This document shows, one piece after another, positions 23,927-36,637 of a stretch of DNA of 64,000 bases (position 1 is the stretch's first letter; every line of letters begins with the position of its first letter). The position numbers and the translations under genes were made by a program. Under the pieces are notes generated by a model. That model searched no databases. It was not told the origin of the DNA and saw only the letters and a program-made list of their open reading frames with translations. This DNA is from Carnegiea gigantea (taxonomy: Eukaryota; Streptophyta; Magnoliopsida; Caryophyllales; Cactaceae): NCBI GenBank assembly GCA_029747015.1, contig JAKOGI010001330.1:187501-251500 (forward strand), in the 5' to 3' direction.

Positions 23927-26428
23927 TGCCACCCCCCAAGCCACGCCCCTTCCGGACCACCGTTGGCCACCACTACTACCACTGCCCACCAACAAATCCA
24001 CCCTTTGACTCCTCTCTCCCTCTTGGTGATTGTGCACCCCCACGCACCCCATGCATGAACGCCCTAAAATTTTTGTAGTTCTTTCAAAATTTCATGGTTT
24101 TATATGGATTTCGACTATGAAACATTGAATTTCATTTTTATGTTTTGTTTTTCATATTTAAAAGCACAAAGAGTACGACGTTCAAATTGTTTTTCTCCCG
24201 AATTTACATCAAGGTGAGTATTTCATGGTGTTTTGCATTAGGTTATGAAATTCAAAAGCTTTCTTGACTTGGATATCTTTAGGGGGAGGGTGAAGCAATC
24301 GGAATTCATGTATAGAGGGCTACGAGAATTAGCAACGTGGATATTAAGGTGAAAAGATCGGATCTTGGGTTCGAAATTGATAAGAGCATGTCACTGGTTA
24401 GGGACAGAAAATTGACGTATCTTTAAAAATTTATTCCCGCCGACCTAGTGGTCTAAAAATCATAAAATTAGAGGGTAGATGGGCCAAGGAGTCTTCTGGA
24501 TTACACCTTTTGAATCAAGAGATTTTGAGTTGTATAGAATGCATTATGGTCCGTTTACCGAAGGCTATCAAAACTGGGATGGTCAGGGATAGTTAGCATG
24601 TTTTAGGACTTTTAACCTAGCTACAGTGGGAAATAGCAAAATCACTAACCATGAAAGTTGTAGTAAACAAGGCCATCATTCTGTAATAGGGAAGAAATTG
24701 AATTTTGGATGTCAGGTGTTAAAGTTGTGGGGTTAGAAATTCAAGTTAGAAAATTAGGGCAGAACCTACTGGTCTGGAAAGAGGGCTACACCGATGTTAA
24801 TTTTGTAAATTTGCTCAGGACGGGTCAGTTTGCCAAAAATTGTGAAACTTTTAAGGCGAATGTCTCGGGATGTGCCGCATGATCGCGTTTTTGAATCGAG
24901 CGAATTGGGGTAGAGTGGCCCAAGTTATGGTCAATTTACCATGGACTATCCAAACCAAGATAGTCAGTGACGCCACTAAAGAAGTAAGAAAACGGCCTAG
25001 TTTAGGCTGAAACCGGGCAAAATCCTAAACATGACAAGTGTAGAAGACGGACCAAACTCTCTGTATTAGGCTAGAAATTGGAATTTAGGCATTGAGAGCA
25101 GAAGTTATGGACTCTGGAAGGGGACCCAGATTCTGGTCGAATCTGGATTCTGGTTGGGCTTTAGATTGGGGCCCTAAAAGCAGGAGTAAAATTCTAGGAA
25201 TTTTTTTTTTTTGGAAGTAAGGTAAAGGCTAGGGGTGTAATTTATCTGAGTTTGGATTAAGTGCGGGCTATGTGTTGGCCCAGGTGCGGAGCAGTAAATT
25301 CAAAATAGTAATCGAGCCCGTAACTTTATACGGTATCCAGGTAACAATCATGTCCTAACCCTTCCCCGCATTATTTGAAATCACGCATGCATTGAATATG
25401 GTAATAATTGTCCTATTTACTGATTGAATGGAATAACAGCATGAACTAATTGAATGTGGCTGCGTAGCAGAATCTGCATGATGTGATATGTTATGAAATT
25501 GAGACTTTGTAATGTTGTGTTGGAAATTCAAGATTAATTGCTGTGGTGATGTCCTTGGGGGAAGTGGGTAGAGACTGAATGAACATTTCATATTAAATTG
25601 ATCTTTAATAAAGGGAAATGTAACAGTAACTGTAAAGGCTGAACTGGGTGAGATTTAATATGACCATGTTGATTAAAGGCTATTAGCCTTCCCCAAAAAC
25701 TAGTGCACGCATGTGAGCGGCCACGTGCCCTACTGAGACGTGGGCCAGATTAATGGTAGCCATCCCTGATAATGGTAGGCTAGGAAAGGGTTAAGCAGTA
25801 ACCGCCATAGTAAGCGGTAGACCAGGATCGATTAAGCGGCCGCGTTGAACCTAAGCGTAGGCTATGAGACCCGGTGGGGTCACTCACCTTAAATCTGACT
25901 GTCGTGATTTGGATCAAAGATTATAAATGTACATCACTGAGATCTAGTAACCATAGAGGATTATGTTAATGAAAAGTGTGTCCTGGAAGTCTTGCTGCTT
26001 TCCCTATCCCTTAAAATGTTTTCAAAATGAATTTGTGTGTATAGTTGACTGTTAGGGATGATTGTTTACTGAGTTTATCTCAGTTTTATAAAATGTTCTG
26101 TTTTCAGGTGATTTAGTTGTGCATGGGAGTGGGGGATTGAAAGCAGAGCGAGGCCCTGATGCCTGAGTTGAAGAAGATGAAAGCTTAATAGTTTTTCTTA
26201 AAACAAAGATATTTGTCAACAACTGCTCTAAATTAGTTGTGACATCAAAGTTTGAACCCCTTTGTTAATTTGAAGTGTTATTAAGGAATATTCTATTAAT
26301 TGTTCTCGATATCTAGCCTGGTATTTCCAAGAAAGAAGTACGGCGGTAATAGCCCAATTAAGGTTCCGTTGCCATGTAGGATAATAATTAGCACTAAAGA
26401 AATGAAATTAAAAACTCAGGGTGTTACT
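23596..26428 (+). repeat. Element B 3' LTR
   Basis: 2,833 bp, collinear with 6451-9238. It begins TGTGAAGCCCC. The final CA is changed to CT, followed by the target duplication gtatt at 26429-26433. The minus-strand frame at 25355-25591 is the counterpart of that in the 5' LTR and is not a gene. Confidence 0.93.
23873..23924. repeat. (CT)n microsatellite in B 3' LTR
   Basis: 26 CT units, about double the length of the allele in the 5' LTR. It creates spurious Leu/Ser and Arg/Glu frames. Confidence 0.97.
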
Positions 26429-26433
26429 GTATT

Positions 26434-26769
26434 ATGATAATATGATAGAGGCACTCTTTGTTTTGTGAGCCACGTAAGCTAAATTTTCATATGATTTGAA
26501 TGTTTTACACTTCGCTATCCCTTTGAGCCTCGATTGCTTTCATTTGATGTGAACCCTTCATGTTATCCATTGGCCTAAATACATTTCCTATACCCAAGCC
26601 AAGACTAGTGAAGCGATAGTTCTAGATTTGATGTTGAGTAGCTTTTAGGTGTTTTATGTAACTGATGGTTGATCTTTGGGGATGTATCATTGTAACCATT
26701 TAGAAATTGAGTTGTTATTTTTGTACGTACCATTCATTCATTTTCTTAATGAAAAAAAGAGGGAAAAAA
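26434..26769 (+). other. Element A interior, middle piece between B and D
   Basis: 336 bp of A sequence left between the two insertions; it continues 6450 on the left and 43013 on the right. No frame of interest. Confidence 0.75.
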
Positions 26770-27032
26770 TGTTACGATATATTTTTGAAAAATATTGTAT
26801 AATATTTATGTATCATGTTTGTAATATTCCTATTGTATTTTTGTGATATTATTTGCTATATTTAACTCCTAGTCTACCTCTTTCCTTATCCCCTAAAACC
26901 ATGGAATTGGTTATAGCATCTAGGGTTGTATATATTATGATCTTTCGATCAATAATAGAGCAAGAAAGAATGAGGAGCGCGACTTCTGACTCACATATAT
27001 TCTGCACTCGTTCTTTTTCATATTATTGTTCA
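26770..27032 (+). repeat. Element D 5' LTR
   Basis: 263 bp, same length as the 3' copy. Starts TGTTACGATATATTTTTG and ends ATTATTGTTCA. Confidence 0.95.
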
Positions 27033-27046
27033 TGGTATCAATGCAT
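27033..27046 (+). other. Primer binding site of D (initiator-Met tRNA)
   Basis: tggtatcaatgcat directly follows the LTR. It fits the initiator-Met type with substitutions after tggtatca. Confidence 0.8.
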
Positions 27047-27096
27047 ACTATCAAATGAAATCATCCGCCTTCTTTGCTCACATCATATACTAAATC

Positions 27097-27960
27097 ATGG
27101 GTAGAGATGGAGAGGTAAAGAGGCTCGTAATAGAGCCTTGTTCTCCATACTATCTTTATCCATTTGATGGCCCAGGTGTGTTAATCACATCAGAGATATT
27201 TGACAATGAAAACTATGGTTTATGGGAGAAGGCTGTACGAACCGCGTTAAAGTCAAAAACCAAACTTGGGTTCATTGATGGAACCTTAAAGGAACTGAAG
27301 GTTAAGGAGGGTGATTTCACTGAATATTATACTTAGGAAATGGTGAATTCAATGGTAGTTCATTGCTCCTAAATGTAATTAAACAGAAATTATGTCCTAG
27401 TGTAGCCTATGCCGAGATGGCCAAGGCCACATGGGAAGACCTAAGTGATATGGAGTTATTAGTGCTCCAGAAATCTATCAACTAAAGGCAAGTATTTCAG
27501 AATGTAGATAAGGAGGCATGATTGTCGTCGAGTTCTATTCCAAACTAACGGGACTTCGGAGCGAGCTTGATAATCATATGAAGATTCCCCGATGTACTTG
27601 TGCTAGATGCACGTGCAAATGGTGTGAATCCAATGTGGTGTCCAGAATCGTGGAGATGCTTGAAGCTGAGAAATCATACCAATTTCTTCTTGGCATGAAT
27701 GATGATCTTTACTTCCAAATTCGTGGCCAAATACTTACCACACTACCTCTGCCTTCCTTAGGAAAGATATTCAACATTGTGACTCAAGAAGAGTAGCACA
27801 AGAAGCTCATGGTGGGACGTGACGATTGAACAGAATCAGCTGCAGCGTTCATTGTTAGTCACGATAGTAGAATATAGGCCACAGGCAAGAACGCTACGTG
27901 TAGACATTACGGACGTCTCGGACATAAGGAATCTGCCTGCTATGAAATAGGGGATCCCGT
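27097..27960 (+). pseudogene. gag of element D (decayed)
   Basis: Starts at ATG 27097 about 50 bp after the primer site. The block FDNENYGLWEKAVRTALKSK (27208-27267) is the typical N-terminal copia Gag region. A TAG at 27334-27336 and frame changes follow. 27518-27796 carries a Cys-rich segment and SYQFLLGMNDDLYFQIRGQI, the classic C-terminal Gag block. A zinc-knuckle remnant CRHYGRLGHKESACYE (about 27920-27970) has lost its second Cys (Tyr instead). The protein would form the virus-like particle; this copy cannot. Confidence 0.85.
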
Positions 27961-28149
27961 GGAAGAGCAAAAGACCGAGGAAGAGGCTCTGAAGGTGGTC
28001 AGAGTATCGGAAACAAAAGTAGAGGGGAAGACTGTGAAACTGCATACTTGGCTGAGTTACTGGGATCTAGACAGAATGTGCCTGGGCAGTAGCAGGGGCA
28101 AGGAACTAAGCAGCAACAAGAGCAGAACAACCACACTATTTTTGGGTTC

Positions 28150-28546
28150 ATGAGTGATCAAATTCAAAAACTCCTGAGTCTGATCGAGCCCTTCAAGCCC
28201 GGTTATGAAAAACTAGCAGGTAAATCCTTTTGGATAATTGATTTTGAGGCATCTCGACATATGACCGAAAAATTGGAAAGTCTTGAAAATAGAGCATCAG
28301 TGGAACCTATCCCCATGAATTTACTTAATAGGGCAAGTGTGGTGGCAAGTCTTCAAAGGAGTATTAATTTGAGTTCTTAAATAAATTTGGACAGAGTTCT
28401 TTATGCACCAAAATTTTCTTGTAATTGAATTTCCATAACGATTAACTAGAGAATTAAAATGCATTGTGATATTTGATGAAGACTTGTGTGTGATACAAGA
28501 CCGTACCACGAAGAGCCCGATTGGTGTGGGTGGATTGCAGGGAGGG
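28150..28546 (+). pseudogene. Protease region of element D, cut by E
   Basis: The frame 28150-28380 holds FWIIDFEASRHMTEK. This is the copia protease active-site block, with the expected D-S-G-A changed to D-F-E-A, so the enzyme would be inactive. Decayed sequence continues to the target duplication gaggg at 28542-28546, where element E begins. The coding sense resumes after E at 39812. Confidence 0.85.
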
Positions 28547-30877
28547 TGTTAAGTCAAAAATCATGCATCTTTTTATTAATTATTTTGACTATATGTTACA
28601 CATTATTGCATCTAATTTACTTTATTTTATATATTTTTCAGGTGAGGCATTAATAAAATAAAAATGAGAAGACAAGACGTCGAAGCTCCGATTTTACGCG
28701 ATTTGCTGAAAAGACGGTCCAATAAATAATTTATGGAAAATATTATTTTCATAATTATTTAATTGGGCTAGGGTTTCAAGAGTTAGAAGAAAACAAGAAG
28801 TCTTCGAGGAGAAGAAGTCTAAGGAAGAGATGAAGAAAACCCTAATTACTAATCATAATCCCCCTCCTTTTCTCCCTATATATAACATCATAATCTCCAT
28901 CACCATGACCACGCCTCATCTCCTCAACCCACCCCTCATCTCCTCAACCCACGCAGCCCATCTTCATCACAATCTCCTCTTCACCTTCATCACATCATCA
29001 CGTCATCATCATCCTCATCATCATACACTATCACGCCTCTTCCTCCTCATCCATCATCATCATATTGATCACCATAAGCCACGCCACCCATCAAGCAAAG
29101 TAGGATTATTCTTGTTTCTTGTTATTTTTTTATTTTTTTTCTTTTATGCTTTGTTTTATTTATTTTGTGATAAGTTTACTATTAAACAAGGAGTATTTGG
29201 ATGAATTGTGTGATTTTAATTTTAATATGAGTGAGTAATTTTTCTTATGCTTAGTATAATCTTCTTGAAACCATGCTAAATTAATTATTTTGAAACAAGT
29301 TTTATACTTTAATACCTAGTTGATTTATATTCATGATTCTTTAGCGATTGGCGTTTATCGTTTATGAAATTTGTATTAAATCGATTAAAATGCATGCTAG
29401 TTGATTAAATACAATTTCGATTGATAGTTTAGAAGATTATAATACGTAAAAGTTATAATCTTTTAGGCTTAGGTATCACCCTAATTAATCATGGATGGCT
29501 CAAACCCTTATTCTTTAATTAGATAATCGCTTTAGATCTTTGTTAAATCAATTTGCTAGTAAATTGGTTGCAAAGTGTCAAATGATGTTTTTCTAATTCT
29601 TAATGCTCTAGTTTGGTTAAATTTGTATGCTAGTGTAAAGATTATCAAATTAATAGGGTTTATATTAGGGCTGGACCTAAGTAAACTAAGATCTAAGGAA
29701 AAACGGAGAAGAACCGCTGGTGGATGTCTTCTACAGTTTAACTCATGAATGAAATTAACTTGTGTGTTGATGATAAATATTAATTTGCATGGTGGATTGA
29801 GATTATACTAAGTATTCTTCATAAATTTGACAACTTTTGATCATTATTTGTTGCTTAGAGTTAATTTGATTAGCTTGTTAATTTTTGTTTTATTTGCTTG
29901 TTAATTTTTGTTTTATTTTTATTAGCTTCAATATAATTTCAATCGACCCCCCCCAAAAGTATAGTCTTTTAGGAGAGTCTAGGTAATTTTAGATAGCTTA
30001 AATTTTGATTTTTAGAGTGGTTATAATTTCAGATTGATTTATAATCAATTTTAGTCTTTAATTACCGGTTTGTTAGAAATTAGATTAAAAATAGTTATTT
30101 TTGTTCGTTTTTGATTTTTATCAGTTCCTAGAGTTATATAGTGTCCTAGTCTGCCCATATTTAATTTCGTAATTTTTGGAAGTTATTTGATAATTTTTCA
30201 GAATTATTTTGTGAAATTGATATATGCAGGTTTTTAGGTTACTAATTCTGAAAATTTCGATTTTAATTTTTAATTCATGATTTTTAGGTGTTGTTAAGTC
30301 CAGAAAATTATGTCCTAGGATTAGAGTAATTTTCTTGATTAATTTTGTATTTATATTTATGCTGATTATTTTATTTCTAATTTTAGATTTATTATTCTGT
30401 TGAATATTCTATACTAATTTTCTAATCTGATTTTTCTGAAATAAAGTAGATGCAATTTAGAGTTTATAAGCTCATAGACCTGAAGTATAATGTTTTAGGT
30501 TACTGTTTGATAATTTTAATATTTATTTCTCTGATTATTAATTGCTGTTTTGAATTTTAATTAGAATTTCAGTTATAATTCTGATTTTATTTTTCTAAGT
30601 TACTAGGGAAACTTTTTACTGTTTTATTTCCAGAATATAAACCAGAATATTTAGGAACATCATTGGGTGTTTTTCTAGATTTTTATTCATTAGACTTTAA
30701 TTATTTTAGAATTATTAAGATTAGATTTAATAAATTGGATTAGTAAAATCATTTAGAATTAAGCTAGCCTTTTTAAAACAATCTTTCCTCGTGGATCGAT
30801 CCCTACTTCCTTATGCTATAAAAAGTATTTAATAACCGAAGTAGTGGTTAAATTTGTAGCTCTCGACAAGTTTTACA
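28547..30877 (+). repeat. Element E 5' LTR
   Basis: Begins TGTTAAGTC and ends TTTTACA. Compared with the 3' LTR it has two extra short direct duplications, one in the ctcatctcctcaaccca text near 28927 and one in the gcttgttaatttttgttttat text near 29885. These account for most of the length difference. A His-rich 124-codon frame (28830-29204) comes from catcat-rich LTR sequence and is not a gene. Confidence 0.95.
28877..28885 (+). promoter_or_regulatory. Putative TATA box in E 5' LTR
   Basis: tatatataa follows a C/T-rich stretch about 330 bp into the LTR and is preserved at 37863-37871 in the other LTR. It is a plausible RNA polymerase II core promoter; the transcription start is not visible from sequence. 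Confidence 0.5.
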
Positions 30878-30882
30878 AATTT

Positions 30883-30900
30883 TGGCGCCGTTGCTGGGGA
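30883..30900 (+). other. Primer binding site of E (tRNA-Asp type)
   Basis: tggcgccgttgctgggga begins 6 bases after the LTR. It is the best-preserved copy in the window of the site that A and F also carry in degraded form. It agrees with the Athila primer site complementary to tRNA-Asp, with one substitution. Confidence 0.88.
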
Positions 30901-31018
30901 AGAAATTAAATTGCTAGTTTACTTCTATTTGATTTGCTAGTTTTTATTTTGTTTTGTTTTAATTCTACTATTCTAAACCTATTAATTTATTTATATTTTT
31001 TTAGATTTTCCGAAGTGT

Positions 31019-32600
31019 ATGAAATTAAGGAGTGGTAAGGAAATTGGAGAGAACAAGGAACAAGCATTGAAAGCTGAAATTAAAGAGAGTCAGCCTGACC
31101 CAGTAAGTTTTAGGGGTAAAGAGGTAAGAATGTCAACTCTTCGAGAACTTGCTGCCCCTAACTTAGAAACCCAACCAATGTCCATTACTTATGCTGTTTT
31201 AGATTAACCATTGAAATTAAATTCAAGATTTATTAATTTATTACCTAAGTTTTATGAATTAGTTGGAGAGGATCCCTATAGATACATTAGTGAATTCCTT
31301 ATTACTTACTCTGCTATGGTGCCTGAAGGAATTCCTGAGGACCAAATTAGACTAAGGGCCTTTCCCTTTTCTTTACTTGGTAATGCTAAGGACTGGTTAT
31401 ATTATATGCCTGCTGGATCTTTTTCTACATGGACTGCATTGCATAAATCGTTTCTAGAAATTTTTTTTCCTGCATCCCGTATTGAATCTATTAGGAAAGA
31501 AATATGTGGAATCAAACAAATGAATGGGGAAACTTTTTGTGAGTATTGGGAAAGATTTAATAAGTTATATGCTAGTTGTCCCCAACATCAAATAACTGAA
31601 CAACTATTGATTCAATATTTTTATGAGGGTTTGCTTCCTATGGATCGTAATATGGTTGATACTGCTAGTGGGGGGGCTCTGGTTAATAAAACACCAGCTG
31701 GTGCTAGAAATCTATTTAATTTAATGGCCCAAAATACTCAACAATTTGGTACTAGGGACTCATAAGTCAAAAGGGTAAATGAGATAGGTTCTAGTTCATC
31801 TCTAGAGAATCAATTATCTCACATTACTGCTATGTTAAATAAAATTGTTGCTGGGGGTATTCAAAAAGCAGTAATATGTGGTATTTGTTGTCTAGAAGGA
31901 CATTTTACTGATGCATGTCCTACTCTACAAGAAGGTAATGTTAATTCTCTTTACTCTAACCAAAATCAAAGGAGGTATGATCCATACTCGAATACTTATA
32001 ATGAAGGATGGAGAGACCATCCTAACCTTAGGTATGGCCCTAAACCTAATTCACCTGGTTTTGACCAACCTTCTCGTCAACCTTCTAGTCAAGATAGGAC
32101 CAATTTCCTCCTAGAACAAGTCCTTAAGAAAATGGATGATAGGTTCCAGAGTATGGAAACCACCCTTAAGCAGGTTCAAGAGAGACGAATAGTGACTGAT
32201 ACCATAGTTAGCAACTTGCAAGCCCAACTGCAAAATAGATTACCATCTCAACCTTACCCTAACCTCAAGGAGAATGTTAGTGCCATGACACTTAGAAGTG
32301 GGAAAGAGTTAAAGGAACCTACGAAGAAAAGAGAAGTGGAACCTGAGTTAGAAGTGAAAGGGGCTGAACCAGAATTAGATATAGAGTCTAATCAAACTAC
32401 TAAGGAATTAAGAGACAAGAAAAGAGAATCTTACAAGCCAATTCCACCTTTCCCTAGTAGATTTAGGAGCCCTGCGTCTAAGGTTAATGAGGCTAACCAA
32501 GAGATTTTAGAGACTTTTAGGAAGGTAGAAATTAATATACCTCTCCTTGATGACATTAAACAGGTGCCTCGTTATGCTAAGTTCTTAAAAGAACTATACA
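31019..32600 (+). pseudogene. gag of element E (two stop codons)
   Basis: A single frame is followed from ATG 31019, with stops at 31205-31207 (TAA) and 31763-31765 (TAA). The capsid region includes GNAKDWLYYMPAGS (about 31380-31422), WTALHKSFLEIFFPASR (about 31430) and WERFNKLYASCPQH (about 31550), all typical of Athila-type Retrotrans_gag. An intact zinc knuckle of C-x2-C-x4-H-x4-C spacing, CGICCLEGHFTDAC, lies at about 31877-31918. A charged linker with NVSAMTLRSGKELKEP follows and leads without a break into protease. Only two single-base stops separate it from an open frame. Confidence 0.88.
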
Positions 32601-33590
32601 CTACCAAGAGGAAGCTCATTGGTAATGAGAAGATAAGTGTGGGGGAAAATGTATCTGTTGTTTTTCAAAGAAAGCTTCCCCCTAAGTGTCAAGACCCTGG
32701 TGTGTTTTCTGTTCCTTGCAAAATAGGAAACCTTTGCTTTGATAAAGCTATACTTGATTTAGGTGCCTCTATTAATGTTATGCCTAGATCTGTTTATGAC
32801 AAACTAAATCTAGGCGAATTAAAGAAAACTGGCATAGTAATTCAATTAGCTGATAGGAGCAACACTTATCTTGATGGAGTGTTAGAGGATGTTTTGGTTC
32901 AAGTGAATGAACTAGTGTTTCCTGCTGACTTTTATGTAATGAACATGGGTGAAGCATGTCATGATATTCCCATCTTACTTGGCAGGCCCTTTTTAAAACT
33001 GCTAGGACTAAAATTGACGTGCATGAAGGGACACTAACCATGGAATTTGATGGTGAGGTTATTAAGTTCAATATTTTTGATGCCATGAGATTTCCTTCTG
33101 ATGTTAACTATCTATATACACTTGATGTTTTTGATGAGTTATCTCAAGAAGTTTATGACTTGTCCCATGAGGATGAGCTATTTACTGTGCTTACTAAGAG
33201 TCTTGATCATACTGAGTCCCAAAAAGTGCCATATCCAGTTAATGATAAGTTAGATGAGGTGATGAGTTCTTTGTCTCACTTGCAAGAGCATAATGGTCCT
33301 AACAAACTTGAACTGTCTGAAAAGCATGCTAAGTTACTTCCCTCGAGTATCTCACCCCCCAAACTGGAATTGAAACCCTTACCTGAAAATTTAAAATATG
33401 TTTATTTAGGAGACAATGAGACTTTGCCTGTAATTATCTCTAGTGTACTCACCTTGGATCAGGAAGAAAAACTTATTAAAGTGCTTAGAGAACATAGCGA
33501 AGCTTTAGGGTGGACGTTAGCAGATCTCAAAGGCCTTAGCCCTACCTTGTGCTCACATATTATTACCTTAGAAAAAGATGCTAGCCTAAG
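32601..33590 (+). pseudogene. Protease and linker of element E
   Basis: Continues the gag frame. CFDKAILDLGASINVMPRSV (about 32737-32796) is the aspartic protease block, with the D-L-G-A-S form normal for this lineage, so the catalytic Asp is present. GRPFLK marks the end of the domain. A one-base loss in an A run near 32996 shifts the frame; the reading then continues in the next frame (33019 onward) as EGTLTMEFDGEVIKF and a linker to about 33580. A second one-base shift near 33585 restores the pol frame. Protease would cut the Gag-Pol precursor. Confidence 0.88.
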
Positions 33591-36249
33591 AGGGACCCTC
33601 AGAGGAGACTTAATCCACCTATGATGGAGGTAGTCCAAAAAGAAATTCTTAAGTGGTTAGATGCTGGGGTGATCTACCCTATTGCTAACTCTGAGTGGGT
33701 TAGTCGTATTCATGTGGTTCCTAAAAAGGGGGGAACAACAGTAGTGCAAAATAATGAAGGAGAGTTGATACCTACTAGAGTCCAGAGTGGTTGGAGAGTG
33801 TGTACTGACTATAGAAAGCTTAACAAGGCCACTAAGAAGGACCATTTCCCATTACCTTTCATGGACCAAATGTTAGAGAGATTAGCTGGGAGGTCACATT
33901 ATTGTTTTTTGGACGGCTATTCAGGTTATATTCAGGTCCCTATAGCTCATGCAGATCAGGAAAAGACTACCTTTACTTGTCCTTTTGGCACTTATGCTTT
34001 TAGACGTATGCCTTTTGGTTTATGTAATGCACCTGCTACCTTTCAAAGATGTATGATGAGTATCTTTTCTGATTTTATCACCAAGATTATGGAAGTTTTC
34101 ATGGATGATTTTACTGTACATGGTGATTCATTTGATGAGTGCTTGCATCATCTTACTCTTGTGCTTAGGCGTTGCATTGAAACCAATTTGGTCTTGAACT
34201 TCAAAAAGTGCTATTTCATGGTGGAGCATGGGGTAGTACTGGGACATGTAGTATCATCAAGGGGATTAGAGGTAGATAGAGCTAAAGTTGATATCATCCA
34301 GTCTCTACCCTATCCAAAGTGTGTCAAAGATGTGAGATCATTCTTAGGACATGTGGGGTTCTATAGGAGGTTCATCAAAGATTTTTCTAAGATTGCTTCT
34401 CCTTTATCTACCCTGCTTGTAAAGGATGTCTCTTTTGATTTTAATGATGACTGTATGAAGGCTTTTAATCAGTTGAAGTTGACATTGACTTCTCCTCCTA
34501 TTGTGCAACCCCCAAACTGGGCCTTACCTTTTGAGTTAATGTGTGATGCTAGTGATAAGGCAGTGGGGGCAGTTCTAGGTCAAAAAGTTGGAAAGGTACC
34601 TCATGTAATATATTATGCTTCTAGAACTCTTGATCCTGTACAGTGTAACTACACCACTACAGAAAAGGAGATGTATGCTGTTGTCTTTGCGCTTGAAAAG
34701 TTCCATCCTTATTTGTTGGGTGTTAAAGTTACTGTTTATTCTAATCACTCTGCTCTCAAACACTTATTGGAAAAGAAAGATTCAAAGCACAGTTTAATTA
34801 GATGGATGTTATTGTTACAAGAATTTCAACTAGAAATTAGAGATAAGCCTGGAGCTAAGAATTTAGTTGCTGACCATCTGAGTATATTAGAAACAGGGGA
34901 GAGTGGTAGCCCTTTTACTGATTGTTTTTCTGATGAGACTCTATATGCTATGACTAATAGATTGCCTTGGTATGCTGATGCTGTAAATTATATAGTCTCC
35001 AAAACTTTTCCCATTGAGTTGACCAGAGCTGAAAAAGAGAAAATAAGAGCTCAATCCAAATATTATGTTTGGGATGAGCCATATTTATGGAAGTTTTATG
35101 GTGACCAGATTATAAGGCGATGTATAGATGATAGTGAAATTCATTCTATTCTAACCTTCTGTCATTCTTCAGAAAGTGGGGGACACTTTGGACCTAAAAG
35201 AACATCACATAAAGTGCTTGAGTATGGTTTTTATTGGCCCACTATTTCTAATGATACTTATGAATTCTGTAAAAGATGTGAAGTGTGCCAAAAGGCTGGA
35301 AACTTATCAAGGAGGAATCAAATGCCTCTGTATAATATATATATTTGTGAAATTTTTGATATATGGGGCATTGATTTCATGGGACCCTTTCCCCCTTCTT
35401 TTGGATATACCAATATTCTTGTGATTGTTGATTATGTATCTAAATGGATAGAAGCTGTGGCCACTAGGACTGATGATGCTAAGACTGTGGTGAAACATGT
35501 TAAATCCCTAATTTTACATAGATATGGAGTGCCAAGAGCGATCATCAGTGATAGGGGGACTCATTTTTGCAATAGAACTTTAGGTACCTTGTTAGCTAAA
35601 TATCATATAACTCATAAGGTATCTACTAGTTATCACCCCCAGACTAATGGCCAAGCTAAAATTTCTAATAAAGAGATTAAGGGCATCCTTGAAAAGGTAG
35701 TTCAGCCAGATAAGAAGAATTGGAGTCTTAGGTTAGATGAGGCTCTTTGGGCTTATAGGACTGCATATAAGACTCCAATTGGTATGTCACCCTATAGATT
35801 AGGCTTTGGGAAGCCATGTCATCTCCCAGTTGAGATAAAACATAAATCATATTGGGCTGTGAAGCAATGCAATCTTGATTATCAGTTAGCAGGGAAAGAG
35901 CGTAAATTGCAATTGCAAGAACTAGAAGAGATACGCTTAGAAGCCTATGATAATTCGGTCATCTACAAGGGTAAGGCCAAAGCATTTCGCGATGCCGAAC
36001 TTATTAGGAAAGAATTTTAGGCAGGTGAGAAAGTGCTGTTATTCAATTCTAAACTAAGACTTTTTCCTGGTAAGTTAAACTCTAGGTGGTTAAGACCTTT
36101 TGAAGTAGTAAAGACTTATCCCCATGGTGCTGTAGAGATTAAATCTTGCTACCAACAAGATTTTCAAAGTGAATGGTCATAGGCTAAAACATTTCTATGA
36201 AGGAGATAAGGTATGTTTAATAGAAGAGATCCGACTTGAGGATCCATGA
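33591..36249 (+). pseudogene. Reverse transcriptase, RNase H and integrase of element E
   Basis: One open frame runs from about 33591 to the TAG at 36018-36020. Reverse transcriptase: [14 protein letters not shown] (about 33693), [23 protein letters not shown] (about 34000) and catalytic FMDD at 34098-34109. RNase [16 protein letters not shown] (about 34540) and [10 protein letters not shown] (about 34737). Integrase: His near 35164 and 35190, CKRCEVCQ (about 35270), GIDFMGPF (about 35368) and ISDRGTHF (about 35544). The catalytic Glu is replaced by Lys in NGQAKISN (AAA at 35658-35660). After the TAG the frame continues, shifts near 36141 and ends at TGA 36247-36249. The enzyme set is otherwise full length. 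Confidence 0.92.
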
Positions 36250-36290
36250 GTTTCATAAAGTCGAGCCAAAGACTGTAAACAAAGGCGCTG

Positions 36291-36308
36291 GTTGGGAGGC
36301 AACCCAAC
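36291..36308 (+). other. Hairpin gttgggaggcaacccaac downstream of pol in E
   Basis: A perfect 6-bp inverted repeat (gttggg / cccaac) around a 6-base loop, 42 bases after the end of pol. A GGGAGGCAACCCAA-type motif at this place is, to my knowledge, common in Athila/Tat elements. An RNA-structure role is inference. Confidence 0.55.
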
Positions 36309-36637
36309 GTTTTTAGGGAAGTTCCTATTTACTTTTGCTTTTATTTTCATTAATTCTATCTGTTTGCATGCATTAGGGACAATGCATGAATTAAGTGTGG
36401 GGGGTGCATCCTGCATTTAATTCTTGCAGTTTTTTTGCTTAAAAAAAAAGCCCCAAAAAACCCAAAAAAAACCAAAAAAAAATTCTTTTCTTATAAATAA
36501 TGCATGATGTGAGTTTATGCTAGGCTTGCTTGTTTAGAAAAAATTTTGTTTTATAGCTATTTTGCAGTTTATTCTTTTATAAGTGAAGACTTCCAGGCAT
36601 AATAGTTATCTTTCAGAGAAGTTTGAGTTGATCCTCA

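Larger units (their letters stand above)
6451..26428 (+). mobile_element. Element B: Ty3/gypsy chromovirus, Tekay/Del-like
   Basis: Complete LTR element flanked by gtatt (6446-6450 and 26429-26433). Its LTRs are 6451-9238 and 23596-26428. It has an initiator-Met primer site (9242) and a polypurine tract (23583-23595), with domains in the order accessory ORF, gag with zinc knuckles, protease, reverse transcriptase, RNase H, integrase, and a C-terminal chromodomain-like tail. That order and the tail place it among chromoviruses, most like Tekay/Del. The first 60 LTR bases differ at 8 positions, so it is moderately old. Every coding part has stops or frameshifts. The CACTA element C interrupts it at 12092-20171. 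It inserted into element A. Confidence 0.92.

Noticed and set aside
23597..24058. Ser/Leu- and Arg/Glu-repeat frames on both strands
   Set aside because: Produced by the (CT)n tract in the B 3' LTR.
28830..29204. His-rich 124-codon frame (partner at 37789-38034)
   Set aside because: Lies in the LTR of E, in catcat-rich text downstream of the TATA-like box; it differs in frame and length between the two LTRs.
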